This document shows positions 22,300 to 32,443 of a stretch of 64,000 bases of DNA, in pieces; positions within the stretch are counted from its first letter, which is position 1; each line of letters begins with the position of its first letter. The stretch is from Agrostemma githago (Eukaryota > Streptophyta > Magnoliopsida > Caryophyllales > Caryophyllaceae), in the NCBI GenBank assembly GCA_958450325.1, contig OY288242.1, positions 22,512,474 through 22,576,473 on the forward strand, given 5' to 3'. A program made the translations under genes and the position numbers. Below the pieces are notes generated by a model. The model did no database searches. It was not told the DNA's origin and worked only from the letters and a program-made list of their open reading frames with translations.

Positions 22300-23608
22300 T
22301 CTACCATCTACTATTTTCTTTTTTTTTTTTAAATAAAATCAATCAATCAAAAACAAAAGTCAAAATCAAAAGTCAAATCAATTCAATCATTTCAATTTTA
22401 TGTTGCAAGGTTGTTGTTGGTCCTTGCATGTGGTCTTTTCTTCAACTTCTAAAGGTGTTCCGCCATCCCCTTGTCTCCATCCCCTATCTCTAGAGCTTTT
22501 GATTTTTTTTGTCTTCTCTTCTTTGGTCTCGGTGTTGTCTTGCATGGCTGACTAGGTGATCCCCCCCTCTCCACTCGCCCCGTTTCCCCACCGTAGCCTT
22601 ATGTAAGACTGTCTGGGATTGATTTTTTTATAGGTCGTTTTTGTTTAGGGTGATGAGGGATTCGAATTTTGTCTGGGTCCGTTGTTGATGGGTTGTGTCC
22701 GATGGTAGTTCTTTTCGGGTGGTTTGGGTCGAGCTTTTCTAACTCTCGCCTTTTTGCCTCTACCTTGTCGTGGGCGGTGACTGGCTCGCAATGCATGTGA
22801 TCAGTGCGATTGTTTCTTGGTGTGGTTGGTTTTTTCATTGTTGTAGATTGATCGGTGTTTGGTTGACCTGGAATTAGGTTGGATTTTGGTGTTGTGTGGT
22901 TTGGGTGTGGTGGTGGGTTTCCATATAATTCAATGAGGTCTTTTAGATCATGATGTTCCTTTCGTTTCTTATAATAATGAAGACTCTAAGTCAGGTTTGC
23001 GTTGGTTTCGCTTTGGAGTTCTACTCTTTGGTGTCTAAGGCTATGATTATGGGTGAGGGGTGGTCCTCATTTCCTCTCGTTGGTTGGTTTCTCCCTTTGG
23101 GTCAATGATCTTTTGTTCGGCTAGTTCGATCTCCAAGATGCAAGAGTTTTATCTCCATCTGGGACAAGTCTTTTGGCCCGACTTTCCCCATTTCCTTTCT
23201 ACGTCCTTGTGGCGCAAGTGCAACTTGTTATTGTTACTTATCTGTTCAAAGGAGTTTGCAGTCCGTTGGAATGATCAACCAAGAAGATGTGAAGTTTGCT
23301 GAATCTCGTGCCCTTTCTACTACTTATTACCAACCCATTGATCTTGGACGTTATGATCTTCTTTCCTTTAGTCTGTTATTAGAATATTTTACCTTTATGT
23401 TTTATTATATTGACTTTTGATTCCTAAACAATAGAGTGCAGACCTTAATGGTTAATGCTCTAAATTTGTAGTAGGATGGATTTGCACAGGGAAAAAAAAG
23501 TAAAGTAAAACTCAAGGATCATTAGTGCATAGGACATCAATGTTCCCTATATTTATGGTCTTATCTTAACAAATGTACTAATGTTCAAGGGTGAAGGAAG
23601 GAAATAGC
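22300..23608. other. Unassigned non-coding stretch
   Basis: It starts with a T-run (about 22317-22332) and simple AATCAATCAA-type sequence. It then has G/T-rich DNA with no frame longer than 80 residues that resembles a known protein. The first part could be the tail of an inserted element, but I recognise no ends or target duplication. It stops where repeat H copy 2 begins. Confidence 0.5.
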
Positions 23609-24767
23609 TGTAATCCCCTAGAAATTCTAATGCAATATAGTGGCAGAAACAATGTAGAGTTGGGATTAAAACAAACTGACAAACTATATCTTATTAAAAG
23701 AAATGGTAAGTCGATACAAAGGCCTCTTTTTACAAAAGGGCTAAAAAGGAAATTCTCCAAACAGGTTTATACAAATCCATAACTCGTGAATGAAGAAAGA
23801 GTAGGATCCACGCTACTCGCTAGCTCACACTCAAAACGTAGCAGCAAATATCTGTCATGTTATAAACATAACAGTCACGTCAGTGGTGAGTAACTCGGAC
23901 GTTCTCCCAGCAATATTATATCATATGGAAAAATAATAGTATTATTATATAAAAATATTTAAAAAGAGAAAACATTAAAACGATCTAATAAAATTAAGTT
24001 TTCAGCGAAACTTAAAGCACTTGTCAACCTGCAAGTCAAAAATCAATCGATAATAATAATATTAAAAAATGGCGTTATGGAAATTCGATCAGTGTGCACA
24101 AGGCTAGACTTTCACTAGGGATAATACTAGAAACTAGCTTCGAGAACTGTAGACTTATCTCATAACAGACTCCATTCTCTAACTAGGCAACTCAACTATA
24201 ACAGGACTGCGTGCAGCGAGGTTCTGGTTTAAGTAGTACACACCCCTCCTGGACACCAAATGTATTCAGATCAACTGATGGCGACTAACACGATGTGATA
24301 TCGAGCTTAAGGACACAATGCACACTCTCCTGAACACAAACCATACTCAGTTCAACAACCAATGTAGCTCATAAAGGCACACCAGCCATACGGTTGATGA
24401 CAAAAACGTACATCCCAGACTATATTACTCAAACCCCACACTTGCCTTTATTCCATAACTCCAAAACAAGCCATTATCGATATAAACAAAAGATATAATC
24501 ATTATAAATAATATGAAAATAAAAAGAAAAAACATTTTGCATAAAAAGGAAAACTTTCTATAAATAGAAACTTAGTAATTTTAGAAACTTACTTAAAATA
24601 GAAATATTGTTATAGAAAATACGTAAGTGATTAAAATAAGTGAAATGTATAAAAATAGCACTTCTAACGAAATTAACATTTTATTATTATCATCGTTATC
24701 GTAACTTTAATATATTTCTAAATTTGTTACTCAAAATATGAATAAAATATAATAAGTCAATATATAG
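23609..24767. repeat. Repeat H copy 2, left part
   Basis: It begins TGTAATCCCCTAGAAAT, like copy 1. It is interrupted at 24767 by element B, and the target duplication TATAG is at 24763-24767. The remainder resumes at 42126. The two copies differ by scattered substitutions and small indels. Confidence 0.8.
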
Positions 24768-25452
24768 TGTTCCGGTTATTAGAATCAATTAACCCGACGT
24801 GGGATTCGGGTTTGAATCGTTCGGTGTTACTTCTGAATGTTCACTGATTAATCTTGACACTCTCCTTCCTCCTACTCTTCCAGTCAGACCTTCCCGGCGG
24901 ATTGGGCAGGCTCCCTCCACAGAAAACGCACAGGGCCTCGGAGGGTGTCCGAGGAAACCCTCTCCGATGCCTAAGTTAGTCTGTGAAAGCCTTAAGAAAC
25001 CCAGCTCGTGAGGAACTGGGCGGCAGTTTTAGAGTAAGAGTTCTAGAGAGAGAAAATCCAACCCCTTTCTTGTGGGAAATGGAAGAGTATTTATACCTTC
25101 CCACAAGAGAGAGAAGTAGAGGGACATTGGGTGGATAAGGAAGTGACAAGTGGCGTCCTCTCATCCACCCATTCTTAATTACCTTAGGCAAAATGACGAG
25201 AGGGCCCTTGGGGACCCCCGCTCTGCCTGCGGAGATGTCCCCAGGGGGTAGGCGGGTTTTGAGCGGCTGGGGCCAAGCTCTAGCGGGCCGTGTCACCCTG
25301 CTGGTCCGACGGTCGGCTGTTCTCCTTGGTAGTTTCTCCCGCTTCTATGTTCTTTACCTTGACTGTTTGCCGGGTCGGTTTCTGGGCTTAGTTGGCAATC
25401 TCCTGGGAGCCTGCCTAGCAGGTTGTTGGTGTCAGGCTGCCGACCCCAATCA
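24768..25452 (-). repeat. 3' LTR of element B
   Basis: Plus-strand ends are TGTTCCGGTTATT and CCGACCCCAATCA. It matches the other LTR with an extra GGGTTTGAATC-type insertion near 24807. The TATAAATA box lies on the minus strand at about 25088-25095. Confidence 0.93.
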
Positions 25453-25734
25453 ATTGGCCCTCGCAAGCTGGGGGGGAAGTAAGGCTTCCCTCCGGCTGGC
25501 GACTTTTGCTTGGAGGGAGGTTGACTCATTTTCACTTTTGCTGCAGCATTTAATGCTTTGTACTTTCCCGAGGAACAAAGCACAGTTTGTGTCAGACGCG
25601 TAAGGAGTTGAGGGGTTTCTTGCAATGATTATACTTCTTTGCTTGATGGATTTTTGGGAACCGTGAAGAGTTTGCGATTGGTGGCTTTCCCTTCCAGGGT
25701 GGTTGGAATGCCATTAATGTTGCGTTTTCACTCG

Positions 25735-25741
25735 TATAAAT
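25735..25741 (+). promoter_or_regulatory. TATA box before the first antisense gene of element B
   Basis: TATAAAT lies 63 bases upstream of the ATG at 25804, on the strand opposite to gag-pol. The position suits a plant core promoter. Function is inferred. Confidence 0.5.
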
Positions 25742-25803
25742 CCCAGCTTTCTCGTCATTTTTGCTTAACTCATCCTCAATTTCTCCAATTTGTTCGTTGA
25801 ATC

Positions 25804-26389
25804 ATGGTTTGGATCAAAAAATCCGTGACTCGCCATGGAGTTCGCAATGTCCTTTTTCTTTTCAAGGGGTTTTGGAGACTCCGGTACGCTCGAGCTGCTT
25901 ATCGGGCCATTCGCCGCCGCCGCCGTTCACAGCCTTATTCTCATCGGAGTGGTAGGAAAGCTTCCATCAGGGCGAGCAAGCTCTTGAAGAGATCTTCGCC
26001 CCCTGCTGCCTCCAGATTTAGGCGCTGTCCTCAGGGAGGGGGGGTGCTTTGATCGGGGGTGCCACGAATGTTTCCCGTGGTTGCACCCTGAGCAATTTAA
26101 CCCTGACTGCTCTGACGCAGATTCTTCTCTGGGGTCAGGCCCCTCTTCTCCTGTGAAGAGAACAGGTTGTCATACCTGTGATGAGTCCCTGGCTGTTCCT
26201 TTTGGCAGAGATTGGGACGACAGTAGCCGAGACTCCGATGACAGCGAGGGTCTTGGCTGTTTGAGCGACAGGGATGAGGATGGACTCCCTGATGACCCTT
26301 TCAAGGACTCTCCAGACTGGGATTGGGGGTCGGACTTCGGGGGTCAAAGCAGCCCTGGAGGCCATTCTCCAGATTTAGATGATGATTAG
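25804..26389 (+). pseudogene. First antisense gene of element B: small basic-then-acidic protein, frameshifted
   Basis: I do not recognise the family. The first part (25804-26052) is strongly basic, with RYARAAYRAIRRRRRS. The second part (26081-26389) is acidic, with DWDDSSRDSDDSEG and repeated Gly, Ser and Asp, and ends DLDDD before a TAG. Just upstream of its ATG the second frame reads CHECFPWLHPEQFNPDC, so the two parts look like one protein split by a slip in the G-run at 26036-26045. A TATA box lies 63 bases upstream. A Cys/His cluster at the joint (CHECFPWLH, then CHTC) may bind metal. Confidence 0.5.
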
Positions 26390-26703
26390 GCCTGCTTAGC
26401 CGGGCATAGGTGCGTCGAGCCGAAATTTTTAGGCTCTTATGTATTTTCTTATGTTTATTTTTTATCTGCCTGGCATGATATGTAACCTGCCCTTTTTCCA
26501 TTTAAGGCTAATGAAAAGATCTGAGCAACTTGATCACACTTTTTTTTTTGCGTGGATGACGTTGTCACTCGACTATTCCTCTGACATTTTTGCTCTTCGA
26601 GGCCTTTCTTGGGAAGGAGTGAACAATTTATGTTCAGCGCTTGACACGTGGGGGGTTGTTGGGGGCGTCTTGTCAGAGAGGTAGCCTTTTAGGCTTCCTG
26701 GGC

Positions 26704-26711
26704 TTTATATA
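26704..26711 (+). promoter_or_regulatory. TATA box before the second antisense gene of element B
   Basis: TTTATATA lies about 210 bases before the ATG at 26922. A possible intron in the 5' UTR ends in TTCATAG near 26916. It is the second independent core promoter on this strand of B. Confidence 0.5.
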
Positions 26712-26921
26712 TGCCCTTCTCCCCCTCCATTCTTTCTTTTTTACTCTTTTTGAAATTCATAACTCCCCTCATACTCTCAAACCGTCTTCGTTGCTGAAAA
26801 TTTCGTGAGGAACAAGAAGTATCTTCCGTCACTTTTTCCGGCGACTATTGGCGTTCTAGGTTAGAAGCACTTCTTTAAATCTTTCCCCTTCTTTCATTGG
26901 TATTTTCCCTTCATAGCCAGT

Positions 26922-27055
26922 ATGTCGCGAGTCCGCCCTCTTTCTTTTAATTCTTTGCTTGGGAGGACTGGGGATGGCGACGGTGACCGGCGTGACTTAG
27001 CCTCTTCTTCTGGGGTCGCCCCCAGGGGAGAGGATGATCATCACAGGGGAGGAGG
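26922..27055 (+). pseudogene. 5' end of the second antisense gene of element B, cut off by the CACTA insertion
   Basis: The frame opens MSRVRPLSFNSLLGRTGDG and continues to the insertion point. The rest of the gene resumes after 32378. With one copy of the AGG target duplication removed, the two halves are still out of phase by one base, so there is a second lesion at or near the junction. Confidence 0.65.
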
Positions 27056-27701
27056 CACTACTACAAAACATGACATAGACATGGGTCGTTTTAACTAATA
27101 GACATGGGTTTCGCGACCCATGTTAAGTTGAGTGACATCTATTGTCCAATACTTAGACGTGGGTCGTATGTCCTATGTCTATCTAAAATATAGACATAGG
27201 TTTTTCAATTAACCCATGTCTTTATAGAATTAACCCATGTCTATAAAAACTATAGGCATGGGTTTTTTGTTTGCCCTATGTCTATTATAAATATAGACAT
27301 GGTTTTTTTGTTCGCCCTATGTTTATTGTCATAGTACAGACATGGGTTTTTTGTTTGCCCCATGTTTATTGTCATAGTACAGACATGGGTTTTTTGTCTG
27401 CCCCATGTTTATTGTCATAGTAATCAGTCCGAAAATGATATCAATTATTAATGCTTTCCGTATTTTTATAAGAAACTGCAATCCAACCGAAACCAAAATA
27501 ATAAATCTCATAAATTATACAACACCCAATTTGACGATCAAACGTTCCATATTTCATAAAAGTAGTCATCATCCCAAACAAATAAGTAGCTAAGATAAAA
27601 AAAACTACACAAGTACGCGATGTACCAATAATAAAATCTCTTCCTACTACAACCAATCTTTTTAGCTAATACATTGAATACTACATGCATGTCTCATACT
27701 T

Positions 27702-27990
27702 CTAATTTTGAAGATAATAGTTACCCCACAAATCGCGAACCTCATCGATGTCTTCTTGTGAATACATGGCAAGTACTTTGAAGTGCTGCAACAATTTCAA
27801 TATAATTGAAAGTGAATACTTCAAGAACATATATAAATACTTTGATTATAACATAGAGAAATTGTATCTGTGCTCGAAGTCTTATTACCTTATCAATAGT
27901 TCACTTCAAATTAGAAGAAGTGATTAAGTCGGTCATGTACTTCATTATGTAGTAGCCACATTCTTTGTTACCCGGCTGACAAGCACACTA
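27702..27990 (-). pseudogene. Ulp1-like cysteine protease remnant of the CACTA element
   Basis: The exon ending at 27889 encodes PGNKECGYYIMKYMTDLI, the segment around the catalytic Cys of Ulp1-type (C48) proteases. A TGA lies shortly after it, in place of an expected Trp-like position. An intron (GTAATAAG to TTGCAG) leads to the exon at 27785-27702, which encodes YSQEDIDEVRDLWGNYY and stops. That tail is typical of Ulp1 domains in plant transposons. The His and Asp of the triad are not present, so it is a fragment. Confidence 0.75.
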
Positions 27991-28076
27991 TAGCAACATG
28001 TATACCAACATCATCAATTCAATCACAAACAAGAACCAACAAGGCAACATGCATCAAATCCGATCAAATTATCATA

Positions 28077-28168
28077 CTCCCTCCATTTTTTATGTTCCTT
28101 CCAGGTTTTTTTAAAGATTTGCGAGGAGTATTTAATTGAAATGGGACTAAACATAAAAAATGAGGGAG
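28077..28168. mobile_element. Stowaway-type MITE inside the CACTA element
   Basis: A 92-bp element with ends CTCCCTCCATTTTTTATG and its near inverted copy CATAAAAAATGAGGGAG, flanked by TA (28075-28076 and 28169-28170). Confidence 0.88.
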
Positions 28169-28364
28169 TACCAAACAAGCTTATGTCTCACACACACATT
28201 GAAGTGTAAATGTTTCAGACATGCAACCTGAATATAAACTTTTAAGCTCAGAGGAACTGTTTTGGAAACATGATAACTAGTCCTAAATCTTAATCACGAT
28301 TGAAAAGATACACCTACATTAAAGCCAAAACAAATTTGTAAGGGATTCCAAATAAAAGTCGCAC

Positions 28365-28560
28365 CTCAACATTTCCAGTGACTTTATAGCAGAAGCACTT
28401 ATGACCATTACTGCAGGATTCCCTGCATCAATCTTCCCCTCAACAAGCTGAGGTTCACACAGCACTTTTTTCCATTTTGATTCAAATACACTCTTGAGAT
28501 GTGTCCCTAAGTTGCTAGCATCTTGACTAACATCTTCAGATAGCTTTACAAAATATGTAT
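28365..28560 (-). pseudogene. Captured exon resembling CMSS1 (Cms1-like, small-subunit processome protein)
   Basis: A single 196-nt exon is bounded by TTTCTCAG on one side and GAG-GTGCGA on the other. It encodes DTYFVKLSEDVSQ, then LKSVFESKWKKVLCE and GNPAVMVISASAIKSLEMLR. The last motif (hydrophobic strand, Ser-Ala, then LE-LR) resembles the conserved core of plant CMSS1 proteins, which are linked to 90S pre-ribosome assembly. It is too short to act alone. The assignment comes from recall and needs a search. Confidence 0.5.
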
Positions 28561-29690
28561 CTGAGAAATAAACACGGAGAAGTTTGTAAGTGATACAGTA
28601 TATCATGCAGCGGATCGAAATGAAGACTAAGATAGGAATCAATGCATGCAGTAAAACGAACATCAACAGCACATGTCATCCGCCTGACTAGACAGCATTA
28701 ACAACCTTGACTACTTAATTACAACCAAGTGTACCCAAGCAGACTGTAAGTCTAGAGGTTCAACTACAATTAATAATAGCTGAAGAAATAGAATCGACAC
28801 TCAAATACAACTTGGGGAGCAATGTGAATACCGTCCTGTAACACACGAATTCTTTAGTTCTCTAGCTTGAATATTTAGCTACTATTCCTGTGATTCGTGA
28901 ATAATAACACTTTTGTACCGAATTCCACCCACCTAGTTCAAGATCATAGCAGGTCCTACTTACCAACAACAAACATTTTTCACATCTTTACGATAACCCC
29001 TTTCGTTTCCAACCCCAACTGGCAAATCTTTGAACAAAACTTACCAGCATCCTACATCAAATTACCTTTCATTGATTGGTGGCTTCCCTCAATCACAGAT
29101 GAATTCAAGTTACATAGAATGCCAAATAATTGGATGAGTATTACTTACCAATAACTACCAAATTACACAAATTATAGAGTAGGACCGGAAAAACAAACAA
29201 TCAATAATCTTAATCAACAAAGGTGGAACATTTCATGGATTCAGTACATTATAAATACAATATAAGTGGTATCAGTTCATTTAAGATTTCATTGCCCACC
29301 CCAACCCATTCCTACAGTAGATAGAAAAACAAATTGTTGTTCCAGGAAGCACCTATCACGTCTTACATCTTGTCTCCAGGAAAAATATGTGCCAGACATC
29401 ACTCTACTGCCACTTCTTACAAAAAATAATCACATCAAGAGTGTACATCCGGGGCTTTCACACAGCACAACCACTTTTTCTACAAAAAAAAAAACCAATG
29501 ACGATAGAAGCCTAAGTTCCTGTGAAAGTAAAACCGAAAATACAAAAGAACATAAAAACAAAATTCGCTACCCATAAGCACAAGTGCAAAATTACATTAT
29601 TATCATGAAACATCTATATGGGAATATTGAAGGGAAAGACCAGGGACGTAAGAAGTTACTAAATTGAGCGAATGTATGGTGTAGGTGTAC

Positions 29691-30384
29691 CTCAACAACT
29701 CGATCAAGGTAAAGACCCTTAGGAACGAGGCCGAGTGTATCATCCAACATCTTCAAATTATCAATATCGCTTTCAATACTATCTGCTACTCCTGGGTACT
29801 GGATCTTTACTGCAACATGCATACCATCTCGTATAACAGCTTCGTGCACCTGAAGAAGGTTCCATTGAAGGAGTGGGTAGTGAGTACAAGTGGGAGTATG
29901 AGTTAGATGTTTGAGTAGAGAGGGTACCTGGCCAATACTAGCAGCTGCGATTGGTTGATAATGAAAAGAGGTCAAGTTAGAGGACCAGTGAGGGCCTAAC
30001 TCAGCCTCTAGAACTTTATCGATTTGGGTCCTTGGCATGACATCTGCACCTTGGCGAACAATCTCTAAAGCAGCCAGAAGCTAGAAGAAATAAATAATAC
30101 GAGTACTCGTATCAAAGGAGTTAAAAGGGGAGTTAGAAAGAAGGAAGTGAATAAGAGTAGGTACCGGAGCAGGAACAAGGGACTCGTCCTGTATACTTAA
30201 CATCTGTCCAATTTTCAAGGCGGCGCCATGCATGCGACAAAGAGCAAGTGCCAGGCGTTCAGCATTCTTATCAGACAGGAAGGCAGACTGCTTGCTGCTA
30301 CTGCTACTGCCACTGCCAAAGACAAGCCTGTTGGCAGATTCCTGAGCAGCTCCCCAAGCAAGACCAGCTCCTAAACTAGCAAAC
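29691..30384 (-). pseudogene. Captured fragment of an ABC1K/COQ8-like (UbiB family) atypical kinase gene
   Basis: COQ8-type kinases support ubiquinone synthesis in mitochondria. Three exons with clean GT-AG borders are seen: 30384-30165, 30080-29928 and 29849-29691. They encode GFASLGAGLAWGAAQESAN, then the KxGQ signature in AALKIGQMLSIQDESLVPAP, then MPRTQIDKVLEAELGP, the Ala-rich loop AAASIGQ, and VHEAVIRDGMHVAVKIQYPG with the VAVK lysine. These are hallmark UbiB motifs. The fragment ends at LYLDRVVE, so the catalytic His-x-Asp and DFG parts are absent. Phase is kept between these three exons. It most resembles plant ABC1K13 (COQ8). Confidence 0.85.
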
Positions 30385-30884
30385 CTACACCATTATAATA
30401 ATGAATTTGATGATGATACTCCGTAATAAATCATACTAACAAGTAGGGAGTAATTTAAAAAGAAGATATTGATGAAAATTTAACCCAAAAGCCCTGGAGA
30501 ATCGATTAGAAGGAACCCTTCTCTCTCTACCAAGCTCTACGCACGTGGTTACTAATTGCTATTTTTATCAACGTCACTCATCCCAAGTACATCTTTTTTA
30601 TGAGAAATACCTAAAAGTTGGAAATAGTTAGACGTGGTATTTACGTTATACAAAAACTATATGTTAATACAACCAAAAGAAATCAAGGGAATATTAATGA
30701 TTAGCCAATTTCAATTCACAGAGCATCATTCAATACTCTAAACATAAGAATGACAGCGCGTTATGAATAAGCATGTTTGTAATCGGTCTTATGAATAAAC
30801 ATAAGAATGACAGCGCGTTATGAATAGGCAGATTTTGATAACTCGTTTTAGATAATGTAACGACTGAGTAAAAGGCATGCTTAC

Positions 30885-31880
30885 CGATGAGAACGGAGGA
30901 GTCACAGGTGTGTGGTCAACATCAAAGATTCTATCTTCTTCGAAATCTGGTCAGGTTAATGAGTATATAGAAACGGTCAGTACTCAATAATGAATAATGA
31001 GGAGAAATCTAGGTTAGTTGAGAAGGAAAGAACCAATTCGAGGGGCTGTGATGCTGCAGTTACCATTTTCACGTGGCTGATCATTCCTTGTGACACGAGC
31101 GATAGTTTCTTCCTTGAATCCAAACGAATGCAGACCATAGTGTTCATCCATCGACTTTTTATGCGCATCTGAATGTTGTTCCTCTGCAGTTTGTTTCGAA
31201 GCATGAGAATGTTCATCTGCAGTTTTTTTCTGTGCATCAGAATGTTCCGCTGCAGTTTGTTCCTGAACTTTAGACTGTTCCTCTGCTGTTTGTTCCTGCA
31301 CGTCAATCTGGTCGGAGAAACTTGCATCTGTATCATTACAATCTATGTCATCAGAACAATCCGAGTCCATATCTTCATCTTTAACCGAAGAACCTGACAG
31401 CATCACAACATCTTCCTCGTTGCCATTTGAAGTGCATTCATTTTCACCAGATGTCGACTCTGACAGTAGCCCTTCAGCATGATCATCAGGCAAGCATTCC
31501 ACGCTGCTACCTCCCACTCCCGAAGATTCCTGCTTGGCATCACCTTCTTCTGTAATTGGCAAGTTCAACAGGCATCGGTATTTTCGACAACTTAATACAT
31601 TATCAATCCGTATCCAGGAGAATAATTTTCGGATCATTCTACTACCCCTAACAAACATTTCCTCTCAAACTTATATCACTATACTCAATTAACCTAGAAA
31701 TCATCATTTCACACTCAAAACCTCACCAATTCAACCAAAAAAACAATCAAATCGTTAAATTAATGGGAGAGAGATATGGAGAGAAGGAAGAAGACCTTGT
31801 TCGGCGGCGTCTGACGGCGGGATAACGGCTTCGGCAGAAAGAAATCGTAGATCTACTTCGAGCACCGCCATGAACTCCAT
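30885..31880 (-). pseudogene. Upstream exons of the captured transcription unit (acidic, repeat-bearing)
   Basis: Three more exons can be read on the same strand. Exon 31880-31796 starts MEFMAVLEVDLRFLSAEAV. Exon 31549-31064 is acidic (DMDSDCSDDIDCNDTDASFSD) and has three to four imperfect copies of a TAEEQSKVQEQ-like repeat. Exon 30946-30885 encodes DFEEDRIFDVDHTPVTPPFSS. Borders follow GT-AG and phase holds over the first two junctions. It is lost entering the COQ8-like exon at 30384, where a stop would follow. I do not recognise the first two exons; the third may be the variable N-terminal part of COQ8. Confidence 0.55.
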
Positions 31881-32443
31881 AACTAACTAATCAAATCAAA
31901 AACTTGAGAAAATCGAGTAAACATGCAAACTGATTGATTGATTAACATATAAATTGAAAAATTAGGGATTTACCTGTTTTGAAAGGAGAAGAACAAGAAG
32001 ATGAAGGAAAAGAACAAGAGTATGGAGGAGAATGAAGACATGTGTCGGAGAAAATGATTGACGGAGAAGATGAAGAACCCTAATCGTCGGAGAAGATGAA
32101 GAGAAAATAATCGAGAAGCTTCATGAAGACAAAATAGAATTGGGGTTTGAGAAATGAAATACCGTACATAGTAAAATGAAAAATTGAGTGTCTCAGATGA
32201 AATAAATTACTTTGACCTATGTCTATAATTTATAGACATGGGTTTTAATTTTGACCTATGTATATTCTCTTTTATATACATAGGTTTTTTAAATAACCTA
32301 TGTCTATTAAAAATAGATGTGGGTTTTTCTTTAACCTATGTCTATTAGGTCATGTCTATGACTAATTTTGTAGTAGTGAGGGTGCTGAATCACCCGAACC
32401 TGCCCCCTTTGATGTAATTGATTCTGATGATGAGGCCCTGGAG

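Larger units (their letters stand above)
27056..32378 (-). mobile_element. Non-autonomous CACTA (En/Spm) element carrying host gene fragments
   Basis: The ends are CACTACTACAAAA and TTTTGTAGTAGTG, the classic plant CACTA termini, with a 3-bp duplication AGG (27053-27055 and 32379-32381). Both subterminal regions (27070-27420 and 32215-32360) carry many copies of a GACATGGGTTTTTT/CCCATGTCTAT motif in both directions, as expected for transposase-binding sites. The interior has a remnant of a Ulp1-like protease domain, which CACTA elements often carry, plus exons of at least two host genes with introns kept. I see no TNPD-like transposase, so it needs help in trans. A Stowaway MITE is nested at 28077. 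Confidence 0.95.

Noticed and set aside
22287..23302. A possible LINE fragment after a T-run
   Set aside because: I found no endonuclease or RT motif and no target duplication, so I left it unassigned.
28897..29577. Plus-strand frames of 85-103 residues inside the CACTA element
   Set aside because: The captured genes read on the minus strand. These frames fall in introns and have no similarity that I can name.
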